DNA from: Streptomyces sp. NBC_01716
GTDB lineage: Bacteria; Actinomycetota; Actinomycetes; Streptomycetales; Streptomycetaceae
Reading direction: 5' to 3'
Length of the DNA: 64,000 bases
Assembly (NCBI RefSeq): GCF_036248275.1
Contig: NZ_CP109181.1
Span: 3,038,001-3,102,000 of the forward strand
A program made the position numbers and the translations under genes. Position 1 is the first letter of the stretch, and the number at the start of each line of letters is the position of its first letter. The notes under the pieces are model-generated. The model was not told the origin of the DNA and did not search any database. It worked only from the letters and a program-made list of their open reading frames with translations. Shown in pieces: positions 28,862-37,732 of the stretch.

Positions 28862-29960
28862 GACCGGCCGACCCCCCTCGTGCTCCGTGCCAGAACGCGA
28901 TGGCCTCGCCCCGGCTGCCGGCGTTCAGTTTGGCGAAGATGCGGTTGATGTGGTTCTTGACGGTCTTCTGGCTGATGAAGCAGGCGGAGGCGATCTGCTG
29001 GTTGGTCATTCCCGACGCGATCAGGTCCATGATCTCCACCTCCCGCTGGCTCAGCTCCGAGTAGAGGCCGTCCGGCGAACCGGCGGCCCCGGCCGTGCCC
29101 GGCATCCCCGGCATCGCGTGCCCCTGAGAAGAATGTGCCACATTCGCTTGCGAAAGCGAAGACCCAGGAGCAAATTGTTGCGGGTTCAACTCCCGATCAC
29201 CGGGTGTTACTTGGCGATTTGGGGGAGAAACGTACGGCGGATGGCCCTGGCCCGCGTGTGCGTTCGCAGATGAATGGCCCGGCTGCGCGGGCTGGTAGCC
29301 GGGGCCGGTGAACGCCGTACCGAGCCCCTCGGGAAGCGCGCCCGCACCCGGGTCCGCGCCGCCCGCACCCCGCACACTCGCCAGCAGCGCGCTGGACGCG
29401 GAGTGCGTGAAGTGGGCCCGGCCCTGCTTGATGTCCCGTACGGCGGCGACCAGTTGGTCGGCGGTGAACTCACCGTGGACGAGATAGCCGCCCGCGCCCA
29501 GCCGCAGCGCCTCATGGACGATCTCGCTCTCGCGGCTGTACGTCATCATCAGCACCGGCGCGAGCCGCACCAGATGCGGCAGCGCGGAGATCCCGTCGAC
29601 ACCCGGCATACGGACGTCCAACAGGACGACGTCCGGGTGGTGTTGGACCGTCTGTTCATACGCCTGACGGCCGTCGGCGGCCTCCGCGGCGACCTCGATG
29701 TCGTCACGGCCCGACAGCAGGACGGTCAGCCCCGCGCGTACGACCGGGTTGTCGTCCGCGACCACGACACGCAGTGGGGGCGCGGTGGGCATCGGACCTG
29801 GCAGGGCGGGGAATCCTTCGGATGCCGCCGGCGGTGCTGACGCGGGGACTCCGGCGGTGTGCTCCGAGCTGAGCGGGGTGGCGTGCGAGGACGAGTGCTG
29901 CGATACGTGCGACTGCTGCGTCCAGTGCTGCCCGGAACTCCGTGAGAAATCGTCCGGCAT
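28854..29960 (-). CDS. LuxR/NarL-type response regulator in Tad operon
   Basis: This 368-residue two-component regulator is unusually long for NarL types. A 60-residue Ser/His/Gln-rich N-terminus precedes the receiver, which has the acidic pocket VVVADDNPVV and phospho-acceptor D115 in VVLLDVRMPG. The near-invariant receiver Lys is replaced: GGYLVHGEF stands where GYLLK is usual. A long Pro/Gly/His/Gln linker (about 190-300) leads to a normal LuxR helix-turn-helix (SQREVEIMDLIASGMTNQQIAS). It is encoded directly after the sensor kinase and before tadG. It is a natural candidate to bind the palindromes before the pilin and fusion genes, but this is inference. Confidence 0.9.
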   Translation of the reverse strand: MPDDFSRSSGQHWTQQSHVSQHSSSHATPLSSEHTAGVPASAPPAASEGFPALPGPMPTAPPLRVVVADDNPVVRAGLTVLLSGRDDIEVAAEAADGRQAYEQTVQHHPDVVLLDVRMPGVDGISALPHLVRLAPVLMMTYSRESEIVHEALRLGAGGYLVHGEFTADQLVAAVRDIKQGRAHFTHSASSALLASVRGAGGADPGAGALPEGLGTAFTGPGYQPAQPGHSSANAHAGQGHPPYVSPPNRQVTPGDRELNPQQFAPGSSLSQANVAHSSQGHAMPGMPGTAGAAGSPDGLYSELSQREVEIMDLIASGMTNQQIASACFISQKTVKNHINRIFAKLNAGSRGEAIAFWHGARGGSAGRG

Positions 29961-30027
29961 GGCTGCGGCCTCCTCTCCATGGGTGGGAACGGTGGTTGGG
30001 TTGACGGTGCGGTCGGGTGCTCCTGGA

Positions 30028-31359
30028 TCAGTTGAGCAGTGGTGCGGGTTGCTGCGGAGTCACGTTCCGGGACAGGCCCAGAGCGTCGAGCGAGAGTTCC
30101 AGTCGTACTTCCGTGCCCTTCGCCGCCCGGCCTCTGCCGATCCGGATCCGGGCCCCGATCGACGCCGCGCGTTCCACCATGCCGACGAGGCCGAAGTGGC
30201 CCGCGCGTCTGAGGTCTTCGAGCGAGGTGCCCTCGGGCAGGCCCTTGCCGTCGTCGTACACGCTGATCCGCAGCACGTCGCGCACCACCCCCGCCGATAC
30301 GTCGACGTACGTGGGGTGCGCGTGCCGCTGCGCGTTCTCCATCGCCTCCGTGGCGATGGTCAGCGCGTGCCGGGCCACGGCCTGCGGAATGGGCGGCATA
30401 CCGCTTTCGCCGAGCTCGCGGAAGGACGCCTGGAGGCCATGACGCCGGCTGAAGTCCTCGGTGCGTGAACGGAGTTCGGCGGCCACGTCGACCCCGCCGT
30501 CCAGACCGGACTCCCGGCGCAGGTCGGAGAGGAGTTCGCGGGACTCGGCGGCGGCGCGGCGGGCCGAGCGCGCGACGAGTTCCGCCTGGTGCTTGACCGT
30601 GAGCGGGTCCATCCGGTCGGCCGTGCTGGCGAGACCGTCGGCGGCCATGGCGAGACCGTGCAGGGTCTTGGCCACCGAGTCGTGCATCTCCCGGGCGAGC
30701 CTGGCCCGTTCCTCCTCGACCGCGCCGGTGACGGCGAGCCGGGCGCGGGCCTCGGTGAGCGCCTGGCTGGCGGTGCCGAAGCCGAGCATCAGATTGCGCA
30801 GCGTGCTGCCGATCGCACCGGCGACGATGCAGAGACCGGGCAGCAGAAGGGCGTTGAAGACCACCTCCACCTCGGTGTTGACGGCGTAGGCACCTCCCAC
30901 GATCAGGGACTGGAGCACCGCGAAGAGCGCGGCGCCACGCCAGCCGTAGACCAGCCCGGCGAGCAGCGGCGTACAGATGGTGACGTAGGCGAGGGTCGAG
31001 TCCGGGGACGCGGTGGCCAGCAGCAGCGCGCCGAACAGTGTGTCGACCGCGAGCAGCGACGGGTGCCGCAGCAGGATCGGCCCGAAGCGTTCCCAGTCCC
31101 GCAGCAGGATGTACGACACCATGAAGGTGACGAGCACCGAGGAGCCCACGAGCCAGGTGGCGAATCCCGGCGCCGTGCGTTCGAGGGCGAACGGCGCGGC
31201 CAGGACGATCATCGCCATCCGGAAGCCGAACGTCTGACGGCACAGCGCCTGAAGGGCGTTGACCTGGATCGGCAGCGAGGGAATGTGGTTCGGCGTGGTC
31301 GCCGTACCCGGGATCTCGCTGTGGATTCCGCCGGTCAGAGTCGTGGTCCGTGGGGCCAT
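30028..31359 (-). CDS. Sensor histidine kinase in Tad operon
   Basis: This 443-residue HisKA_3-type kinase has an N-terminal region with about five or six transmembrane helices (residues 45-185) and little extracellular loop, suggesting membrane-state sensing. The dimerisation helix carries phospho-His226 in LAREMHDSVAKTLHG. The ATPase domain shows the N-box in EAMENAQRHAHPTYV, then VYDDGKGLPEG and HFGLVGMVERA. It pairs with the downstream regulator gene 67 bp away. A kinase/regulator pair inserted between tadC and tadG is a feature of actinobacterial Tad loci and probably controls pilus expression. Confidence 0.92.
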   Translation of the reverse strand: MAPRTTTLTGGIHSEIPGTATTPNHIPSLPIQVNALQALCRQTFGFRMAMIVLAAPFALERTAPGFATWLVGSSVLVTFMVSYILLRDWERFGPILLRHPSLLAVDTLFGALLLATASPDSTLAYVTICTPLLAGLVYGWRGAALFAVLQSLIVGGAYAVNTEVEVVFNALLLPGLCIVAGAIGSTLRNLMLGFGTASQALTEARARLAVTGAVEEERARLAREMHDSVAKTLHGLAMAADGLASTADRMDPLTVKHQAELVARSARRAAAESRELLSDLRRESGLDGGVDVAAELRSRTEDFSRRHGLQASFRELGESGMPPIPQAVARHALTIATEAMENAQRHAHPTYVDVSAGVVRDVLRISVYDDGKGLPEGTSLEDLRRAGHFGLVGMVERAASIGARIRIGRGRAAKGTEVRLELSLDALGLSRNVTPQQPAPLLN

Positions 31360-31417
31360 CGGGGGTCACCTCCCGCTCGGGTGCCTGGGTTTCGGGTGGA
31401 CGCGTTCAACTGGTGCC

Positions 31418-32308
31418 TCAGCCTCCGGAGAGAATCTCGCCGAAGTCCACGCCGGAACCGTAGTAGAAGCTGAGCACGATAAGAATCATGGTCGCCGGAA
31501 GCATCACCATGGTGACGACGAGGGTGGTCTTCGGTACCGCTTGTGCCGCGCTGCGCCGGGCGTTCTGCGCATCGGTGCGGCGCATGTCGTTGGCGATCTG
31601 GATCAGGGTGTCGACGATCGGGGCACCCAGCTCCTCGCCCTGCTGGAGCGCGGTGACGAACATCGACACCTGCTCGGACGCGTTGCGCTTGCGGAGCTGG
31701 TCGAACGCCTCGCGGCGGCTGACGCCCATGTCCATCTGGCGCAGGGTGATGCGTAGTTCGTCCGACCACGGACCCTTGTACTTCTCCGCGACCCGCTCCA
31801 GGGCCTGCCGGAAGCCGAGGCCCGCGGAGACCACGACCGCGAGGACGTCGAGGAAGTCCGGCAGTGTGCGCTCGATGTCCGAGCGGCGCCTGCGGATGGC
31901 GCTGCGGATGATGACGTCCGTCCAGAGCATGCCGTACGCGAAGGCGACGACCGCGATGACCGTCTGGCCGCGCACGATCAGCGACAGCGCGGCCATCGCG
32001 CCGAGGGCGCCGTAGACGGCCCGGCGGGCGGCGTACCGGTCGACGGTCATACCGCCGGGGTTGCCCGCCATGTCGAGGCGGCGGCGCAGGGCGTCGACCC
32101 GCTTGGGGCCCATCATCCGCAGTACGGACGGGGCGTAGCGCATGCCCATCCGGTCGATGCCGGAGCCGACGGCGGTGGTGCGGGTGGCGCCGACCTCCAG
32201 CGCGATCGCCAGGTCGCTGGGGAGTTTGGCGTCGGCGCGGTAGAGCCGTACGCCGTGGAAGACGCCGTAGACGGCGAGCCCCATGAGGGCCGAAAGCAGA
32301 AGTTCCAT
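31418..32308 (-). CDS. tadC: TadC-like inner membrane platform protein
   Basis: This 296-residue protein belongs to the type II secretion F / GspF-like family. It has an N-terminal helix, a cytoplasmic domain containing RRRRSDIERTLPDFLDVLAVVVSAGLGFRQALERVAE (the T2SSF core), and paired helices at the C-terminus (TLVVTMVMLPATMILIVLSFYYG). With TadB it forms the membrane platform that couples the TadA ATPase to pilin insertion. The ATG at 32308 follows AAGGAGGG. Its position after tadB is standard. Confidence 0.9.
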   Translation of the reverse strand: MELLLSALMGLAVYGVFHGVRLYRADAKLPSDLAIALEVGATRTTAVGSGIDRMGMRYAPSVLRMMGPKRVDALRRRLDMAGNPGGMTVDRYAARRAVYGALGAMAALSLIVRGQTVIAVVAFAYGMLWTDVIIRSAIRRRRSDIERTLPDFLDVLAVVVSAGLGFRQALERVAEKYKGPWSDELRITLRQMDMGVSRREAFDQLRKRNASEQVSMFVTALQQGEELGAPIVDTLIQIANDMRRTDAQNARRSAAQAVPKTTLVVTMVMLPATMILIVLSFYYGSGVDFGEILSGG

Positions 32309-32328
32309 GGTGTGCGTGCCCTCCTTTC

Positions 32329-33270
32329 TCAGACCTGGATGCGGGACATGCGGCGGATGAAGAAGAAGCCGACGCCGTAGAGACCGAACGCGACGACGGT
32401 GCCGATCTGTCCGAGCGCCGAACCGGTCATCTTGTCCAGCGCGCCGGGGGTGGTGGCGTTGATCATCAGCAGGAAGCCGAGACCGAGCATCGGGACGGCG
32501 AGCGCGGTGACCTGGATCTGGGAGAGCATCGTCTTGACCTCTCGCCGGGTCTCCTTGCGCTCCTCCAGCGTCTCGGTGAGGTTGCGCAGCGAGCTGACGA
32601 CCTGGCCACCGGCGCGGCTGGAGAGGATCAACGTGGTGACGAGCACGACGAGTTCACGCGAGGGCAGCCGTTCCGCCAGCTCGCCGAGCGCGTCGTCCAG
32701 GGAGTGCCCGACGGCCAGTTGGTCGGCCACCTTGCGCAGTTCCTCGCCGGCCGGGTTGTCCAGCTCCTCGGCGGCCATGACCAGGGCCGTACGCATCGCG
32801 AGGCCCGCCTGGGTGGCGTTGGCCAGTACGCGGGTCAGCTCGGGCAGCTGGTTGATGAAGGCCTCGGTCCGCTTGACCCGCTGCCAGTTGAGGAACGCGT
32901 TGCCGCCCCATACGCCGACGAGCGCGGCCAGCACACCGAAGAACGGCGCGAAGATGGCGCCGATGATGAAGTAGAGACCGAGCAGCCCGGCGAGCACGTA
33001 GATGAAGTACTCACCCGGTGTCAGATCAAGGCCGGTCACGGCGAGCTTGCGCTCGATGCGCCTGCCGATGCCGGTGTCGCGCAGCTTTCGGTCGAGCCCG
33101 GTGAACCGCCGTCGCCGACCGCCGGCCGCCGTCATCTGGCCCGTCTGGGACATCCGGTCGACGAGCACCTGTCGCTGGGCCTTGCCCGCCGAGTAGACGT
33201 GCACGCCGATGACGCCGAGCACACACGTCAGCAGCGTGATGCCTATCGTCAGGAGCGGGAGATTATCCAT
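32329..33270 (-). CDS. tadB: TadB-like inner membrane platform protein
   Basis: This 313-residue GspF-type membrane protein has an N-terminal anchor (LLTIGITLLTCVLGVIGVHVY), a second hydrophobic pair around residues 85-125, and the T2SSF domain INQLPELTRVLANATQAGLAMRTAL with ASRAGGQVVSSLRNLTETLEERKETRREVK. Two C-terminal helices complete it. It is the partner of TadC in the pilus platform and lies between tadA and tadC in the operon. Confidence 0.9.
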   Translation of the reverse strand: MDNLPLLTIGITLLTCVLGVIGVHVYSAGKAQRQVLVDRMSQTGQMTAAGGRRRRFTGLDRKLRDTGIGRRIERKLAVTGLDLTPGEYFIYVLAGLLGLYFIIGAIFAPFFGVLAALVGVWGGNAFLNWQRVKRTEAFINQLPELTRVLANATQAGLAMRTALVMAAEELDNPAGEELRKVADQLAVGHSLDDALGELAERLPSRELVVLVTTLILSSRAGGQVVSSLRNLTETLEERKETRREVKTMLSQIQVTALAVPMLGLGFLLMINATTPGALDKMTGSALGQIGTVVAFGLYGVGFFFIRRMSRIQV

Positions 33271-33339
33271 GTCGTGCGGGGACCTTCTGGGTGAGCGGCG
33301 GGCAGGGACGGTTGTGGGGGCCGGTGGGCGGGCCCGCGG

Positions 33340-34680
33340 TCAGGCGGCCGACTTCCGGAGCGCGAGCTGCTCCTCGGACTCGGCGACGCCGAAGGCGGGG
33401 GGAAGCGGTTCGCTGCGCATGTAGAGGCGTTCCGCGATCCGCCGGGGCAGGGGGTAGTACTCGAAGTGGCCGTGGATGCGTCCGTCGGCCGCCATGGGCT
33501 GCGCGAGGTAGCGGCAGACCGAGACGATCCGGTACTCCTCACGGCCGTGGGAGTCGACGATGGCGATCTCGGTGATCCGGCGGGAACCGTCGGCGTGCCT
33601 GGTCAGCTGGACGATCACATCGACGGCGCTGTTGATCTGGTCCTTGATCGCCACGAAGGGGATCTCGACCTCCGACATGGACGCCAGGGTCTGGAGTCGC
33701 ATCAGCGCGTCCTCGGCGCTGTTGGCGTGGACGGTGGCGAGTGAGCCGTCGTGACCGGTGGACATCGCCTGGAGCATGTCGAGCGTCTCACCGCCACGGA
33801 CCTCACCGACGATGATGCGGTCGGGGCGCATACGCAGGGAGTTGCGTACGAGGTCACGAATGGTGACCTGGCCCTTGCCCTCCACGTTGGCGGGCCGGGT
33901 CTCCAGCGTGATCACATGCTGCTGCTGGAGCTGGAGTTCGGCGGAGTCCTCGATGGTGACGATGCGTTCGCCGTCCGGGATAAGACCCGACAGGGCGTTG
34001 AGGAGCGTGGTCTTGCCGGTGCCGGTGGCGCCGGAGACGATCACGTTGAACTTCGCGCGGACCAGCCCGGACAGCAGGATCATCATCTGCTCGTCGAGCG
34101 AGCCGAGGCCGATCATCTCCTGGAGGGTGAAGGCCCGGGGGAAGCGCCGGATCGTGAGAATGGGCCCGCTCAGCGAGAGCGGCGGGATGATGACGTTGAC
34201 ACGCTCGCCGGACGGCAGTCGCGCGTCGACCATCGGATTCGCCTCGTCCACACGGCGGTTGACGGTGGAGACGATGCGTTCGATGGTCTGCATGAGCTGT
34301 TCGTTGGAGGTGAACCGCATCGGCAGCATCTCCAGCCGGCCGCTGCGCTCCACGAAGACCTGCTCGTGGCCGTTGACCATGATCTCGCTGATGGAGGCGT
34401 CTTCGAGCAGGGGTTCCAGGATGCCGAGGCCGAGGGCCTCGTCGACGACGCGGCGGATCAACTGGGAGCGCTCGCCGGAGGAGAGGACGGGGCCCTCGCG
34501 GCTGATGATGTGGCCGAGGACGCGTTCGAGCCTGGCGCGGCGTTCGGCCGCGGCCAGCGAGGACATCTCCGCGAGGTCGATCTCTTCGAGGAGCTTGCCC
34601 CGGTACACGCCGACGAGCAGGCTCTCCTCGCTGAGCCCGTTCGAGGGCTCAGGGCTGTTGATGCGTGCCCTCAGGCTCAT
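33340..34680 (-). CDS. tadA: TadA/CpaF secretion ATPase
   Basis: This is the cytoplasmic hexameric ATPase that drives Flp pilus assembly. Its 446 residues contain an N-terminal adaptor (SEIMVNGHEQVFVERSGRLE), Walker A GATGTGKTT (217-225), the Asp box (ERIVTIEDSAELQL) and Walker B/His-box region (RPDRIIVGEVRGGETLDMLQAMSTGHDGS, then TVHANSAEDAL). The CpaF family has a single ATPase, and there is no second one here, so it may power both extension and retraction. The ATG at 34680 follows a 63-bp gap after the TadE-like gene. Confidence 0.96.
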   Translation of the reverse strand: MSLRARINSPEPSNGLSEESLLVGVYRGKLLEEIDLAEMSSLAAAERRARLERVLGHIISREGPVLSSGERSQLIRRVVDEALGLGILEPLLEDASISEIMVNGHEQVFVERSGRLEMLPMRFTSNEQLMQTIERIVSTVNRRVDEANPMVDARLPSGERVNVIIPPLSLSGPILTIRRFPRAFTLQEMIGLGSLDEQMMILLSGLVRAKFNVIVSGATGTGKTTLLNALSGLIPDGERIVTIEDSAELQLQQQHVITLETRPANVEGKGQVTIRDLVRNSLRMRPDRIIVGEVRGGETLDMLQAMSTGHDGSLATVHANSAEDALMRLQTLASMSEVEIPFVAIKDQINSAVDVIVQLTRHADGSRRITEIAIVDSHGREEYRIVSVCRYLAQPMAADGRIHGHFEYYPLPRRIAERLYMRSEPLPPAFGVAESEEQLALRKSAA

Positions 34681-34743
34681 GTCCTCAACTCCCAGATCAT
34701 GCTGGTGTGATGCTCGGGTGGTGCGTGTGTGCTGCCGCCGCGG

Positions 34744-35124
34744 TCAGTCCAGTGGCATGGTGGCGGTCCTCTCCGCGTCCCCGAAGTCGAAGACCGGCAG
34801 TATCGCCGGGACGGGGACCCGGGCGGTGATCTTGACCTCGTCGCCGAGGGCCGGCTTCCGCTCAAAGGTGGCGTCCTCGGCCAGCCAGTCGCTCATGGAG
34901 TCCCGGCCGACCTGGGCGTAGTCGGTGTCGAGCGTGGAGGCGGCGCGGGCCGAGGCGCGCGAGGCCGTGCCCGCCTGCTGTACGGCGTAGGCGACGAGGC
35001 CGAGTTGTACGGCGGCGAGGCCGACGAAGATCATGAGGGTGACGAGGCCGGCGAACTCGATCGCGGCCTGGCCCTTCTCCCCGGTCTCGTTGCCGGTCTT
35101 CCGCAGGAGGTGTCGCTTGGGCAT
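34744..35124 (-). CDS. TadE/TadF-like pseudopilin (second)
   Basis: This 126-residue pseudopilin has a leader ending TGNETGEKG, then QAAIEFAGLVTLMIFVGLAAV: Gly(-1), Glu+5, Phe+6, as for TadE/TadF. The mature domain (about 105 residues) includes the AGTASRASARAASTLDTDY block seen in these minor pilins. The start lies 1 base after the stop of the first TadE gene, so translation is coupled. It is probably a minor pilus component or initiator. Confidence 0.88.
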   Translation of the reverse strand: MPKRHLLRKTGNETGEKGQAAIEFAGLVTLMIFVGLAAVQLGLVAYAVQQAGTASRASARAASTLDTDYAQVGRDSMSDWLAEDATFERKPALGDEVKITARVPVPAILPVFDFGDAERTATMPLD

Positions 35125-35125
35125 C

Positions 35126-35542
35126 TCAGCTCTCCTTCACGGCGGCGGACCGGCCCGGAATGGTGATCGGGAGACTGACCGAGCCTGGGAAGAGCAGCGG
35201 TACGTCGAGATCGACCCGCGCCTTGTAGAGGTCTCCGTCGGGATTGCACATGATCTGCGCGGACCAGGCGTCCGGCAGGTGCTTCTCGCCGGCTTCCTCG
35301 CAGGCCTGCTGGCCCGTGCCCGGGTCGGCCGCCGTCCCGGCGCGCACCGCCTCGTCCGCCGCGTTGCCCGCGAGCGAGAAGGTGTAGCCGACCAGCGCGG
35401 CCTGCCAGAGCAGGACGGCGGTGATCAGGATGATCGGCATCATGCCGGTGAACTCGACCGCGGCCTGGCCGCTGTCGCCGCGCAGGCGCGCCCTGACCGC
35501 CGCTCTGCCGCGCTCAGTTGCCCGTATCTGTGGATTTCTCAT
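35126..35542 (-). CDS. tadE: TadE-like pseudopilin (first)
   Basis: This 138-residue prepilin-like protein has a basic leader ending RLRGDSG, then QAAVEFTGMMPIILITAVLLWQ with Glu+5 and Phe+6. The Leu/Trp-rich helix leads to SLAGNAADEAVRAGTAAD, a TadE landmark. The mature domain has Cys residues at QQACEEAGE and QIMCNPDGD that may form a disulfide. It is followed by the second TadE/F gene. It is one of six proteins in this window with a TadV-type processing site. Confidence 0.88.
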   Translation of the reverse strand: MRNPQIRATERGRAAVRARLRGDSGQAAVEFTGMMPIILITAVLLWQAALVGYTFSLAGNAADEAVRAGTAADPGTGQQACEEAGEKHLPDAWSAQIMCNPDGDLYKARVDLDVPLLFPGSVSLPITIPGRSAAVKES

Positions 35543-35632
35543 GGCTCAACGTGCCCCCTCGGCCTTCTCATCCCTCTGGTCATCCCCGTAGTCCCCGTAG
35601 TCCCCGTCGCCGTCATCCCCGTCAGTCCCCCG

Positions 35633-36883
35633 TCACGACTTCGATCGTCCGCGGCGGACACCGACCGAGCCCCGGTCTCCCTTGAACTTCCCCTGTTTCT
35701 CCGCGCCTTCGGGAGTTTTCACCAGCCCCAGCTCGCCCGCGAGCCCCCAGAGGGCCTGTTTCACCGTCGACCTGGCCTCCAGGTCCTGCATCCTGCCCGC
35801 GTCGACCACCGCGTGCAGTTCCTTGAAGTTCGCCGGGATGACCATCCGTGACACCTTGGTGCTGGTGATCTTCTCGATGAGCGGGGGCTGGATCTCGGTG
35901 TTGCGCATATAGCGGTTGACCACGATCGTGGTCTCCTCCGCCTTGCGGATCTGGAGCCGGTCCCAGAGCCTGACCATGCGTTTGGCCGCCCGTACCGCCA
36001 CCACGTCCGGCGTGGTCAGCAGCAGGGTAGTGTCGGCCATCTCGATCGCCGCCGCGTTGGCGCTCGTCGTCTGCGTGCCGCAGTCGATGATCACGACCTC
36101 GTAGCGGTTGCGCAGCGCGCTGACGATCTGGCGCACCGAGCGGTCGTTGATCTCCTCGCCCCGCTCCCCCTCCCCCGGCGCGAGCAGCAGCCCGATGCCG
36201 GTGTGGTGGGTGAAGACCGCGTCCTGGAGCACGCGGGGCGAGATGTCCTGGATGGTGGCGAGGTCCACGATCGAGCGGCGGAACTGCACGTCCAGGTAGG
36301 AGGCGACGTCGCCGGCCTGGAGGTCCAGGTCGGCGAGCGCCACCGTCATGCCCGACGCCTTGGCGGCGAGGGCGAGTTGGACGGCGGCCACCGTCGTACC
36401 GACGCCGCCCTTCGCGCCGCTCACGGTGACGACGGTGCCACCGGGGCCGGTGAACACGTCGCCGCCGTGGCCGAGATGGCGCCGTACGCCCACGGACCAG
36501 GCGGCGGCGGCCTGGACGCGCTGGGCGAGTTCCTCGTAACTGAGCGGGAGTCCGACCAGTCCTCGCGCGCCCGAATCCATCGCGGCCGAGTAGAGGCCGG
36601 GGCTCGCGTCGGCGGTGACCAGAATGACCCCGACCGCCGGGAAGCGGAGGGCCACCTCCCGAATCAGCTCCAGGGCTGGGACGGGACCGATCCGCTCATG
36701 TACCAGAACCACTTCCGGCAGTTCGTCGATGGACTCCGCGGCCAGCCTGGCCAGGGTGTCGATCAGCGAGGTCGAGTCACCGACCGGCGCGGCCGGCTCC
36801 GCGTCAGGGAGCTGGCTGAGCAGGGTGGTGATGGATCGGGCGGCGTCGGCGTCACCGACGACCGGGAGGATTCTGGTCGTCAT
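35633..36883 (-). CDS. tadZ: TadZ/CpaE-like P-loop localisation protein
   Basis: This 416-residue protein combines an N-terminal atypical receiver-like domain (residues about 1-130, no obvious phospho-Asp pocket) with a ParA/MinD-type ATPase domain. The deviant Walker A is SGAKGGVGTTVAAVQL, followed by VALADLDLQAGDVASYLDV and VVIIDCGTQT. TadZ/CpaE proteins place the Tad machine at the cell pole or at defined sites. The Lys/Arg-rich C-terminus may bind membrane or DNA. It lies 7 bp after cpaB and starts at ATG 36883. Confidence 0.9.
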   Translation of the reverse strand: MTTRILPVVGDADAARSITTLLSQLPDAEPAAPVGDSTSLIDTLARLAAESIDELPEVVLVHERIGPVPALELIREVALRFPAVGVILVTADASPGLYSAAMDSGARGLVGLPLSYEELAQRVQAAAAWSVGVRRHLGHGGDVFTGPGGTVVTVSGAKGGVGTTVAAVQLALAAKASGMTVALADLDLQAGDVASYLDVQFRRSIVDLATIQDISPRVLQDAVFTHHTGIGLLLAPGEGERGEEINDRSVRQIVSALRNRYEVVIIDCGTQTTSANAAAIEMADTTLLLTTPDVVAVRAAKRMVRLWDRLQIRKAEETTIVVNRYMRNTEIQPPLIEKITSTKVSRMVIPANFKELHAVVDAGRMQDLEARSTVKQALWGLAGELGLVKTPEGAEKQGKFKGDRGSVGVRRGRSKS

Positions 36884-36890
36884 TCGTCCC

Positions 36891-37604
36891 TCACTTGTCC
36901 CCTTCGAGGGTGTAGGTGCTCTCCCCGGGACGCAGCGTGGTGGGGCTGTCGTCGGGAAGCAGGGCGAGGCGTACGTGCTGTGCGAAGGACTCGGCGTAGG
37001 CGACGCGCTGGGCGTCCTTGGTCTTGAGGGCGAAGGTGATCGGGACGGCCGACCGCGGTCCGGTGTTGCTGCCCCGGTCGTCCTCCTTGGGCTCCAGCGG
37101 CGTCAGCGAACCGACGTCGATCACCTTGGCGTTGGGCACGATGATCCGGGACTCCGCGCTGCCGTCCTGTTCCTGGGCGTCGAAGGTGGCGAAGATGTTG
37201 ACGAGGTCACCCGCGTTGATCTTGCCCGCGACGCCGGTCGCGGCGTCGATCATGATCGCGATCTCCTGCTCGTCGTTGGCGAGAGCGGGCCGCTTGACCA
37301 TCATGTCGTCCTGGAGCAGCGACCCCTTCTTGAGCTGGGTGACCGCGATCTTGCCGGAGAGGACCGAGAGGTCGGTGACCGCGTTGTCGGACAGCCAGCG
37401 CTTGGGCATCTCTATCTTCTCGAACTGCCCCTCTTCCAGCGCCGTGTACGGAGCGACGTCCGCCTTCAGCCGGTACGCGGGCACCTCGGGGCCGACCTTC
37501 GAATTCACGTCGCTGATCACCGAGAGCACACCGGCGAAGGCGCCGAAGGCGCAGAGGACCGACAGGAGAAGAAGAATGATGCCGCGGCGTTGCCGTGAAT
37601 TCAT
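36891..37604 (-). CDS. cpaB: CpaB/RcpC-like SAF-domain pilus assembly protein
   Basis: This 237-residue exported protein has an N-terminal transmembrane anchor (GIILLLLSVLCAFGAFAGVLSVI), a SAF domain with LKADVAPYTALEEGQ and VTQLKKGSLLQDDM, and a CpaB C-terminal part with INAGDLVNIFATF and ALKTKDAQRVAYAE. In diderms RcpC/CpaB supports the secretin; in monoderm actinobacteria it persists without a secretin and probably links the platform to the wall. It is the first gene of the 12-gene minus-strand Tad operon, with a 128-bp gap before it. Confidence 0.88.
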   Translation of the reverse strand: MNSRQRRGIILLLLSVLCAFGAFAGVLSVISDVNSKVGPEVPAYRLKADVAPYTALEEGQFEKIEMPKRWLSDNAVTDLSVLSGKIAVTQLKKGSLLQDDMMVKRPALANDEQEIAIMIDAATGVAGKINAGDLVNIFATFDAQEQDGSAESRIIVPNAKVIDVGSLTPLEPKEDDRGSNTGPRSAVPITFALKTKDAQRVAYAESFAQHVRLALLPDDSPTTLRPGESTYTLEGDK

Positions 37605-37732
37605 GAGCGGGACAACCTCGTTCGAAGACGTGGGACGGGGACTGGCTGGGTGGACAGGGACACGATGAGAGCGGTTTCAGCACGCGCCGGGAGTGGCCCG
37701 GCCCTGGTTCGCGGGGACCGCCTGGCGGCGGG

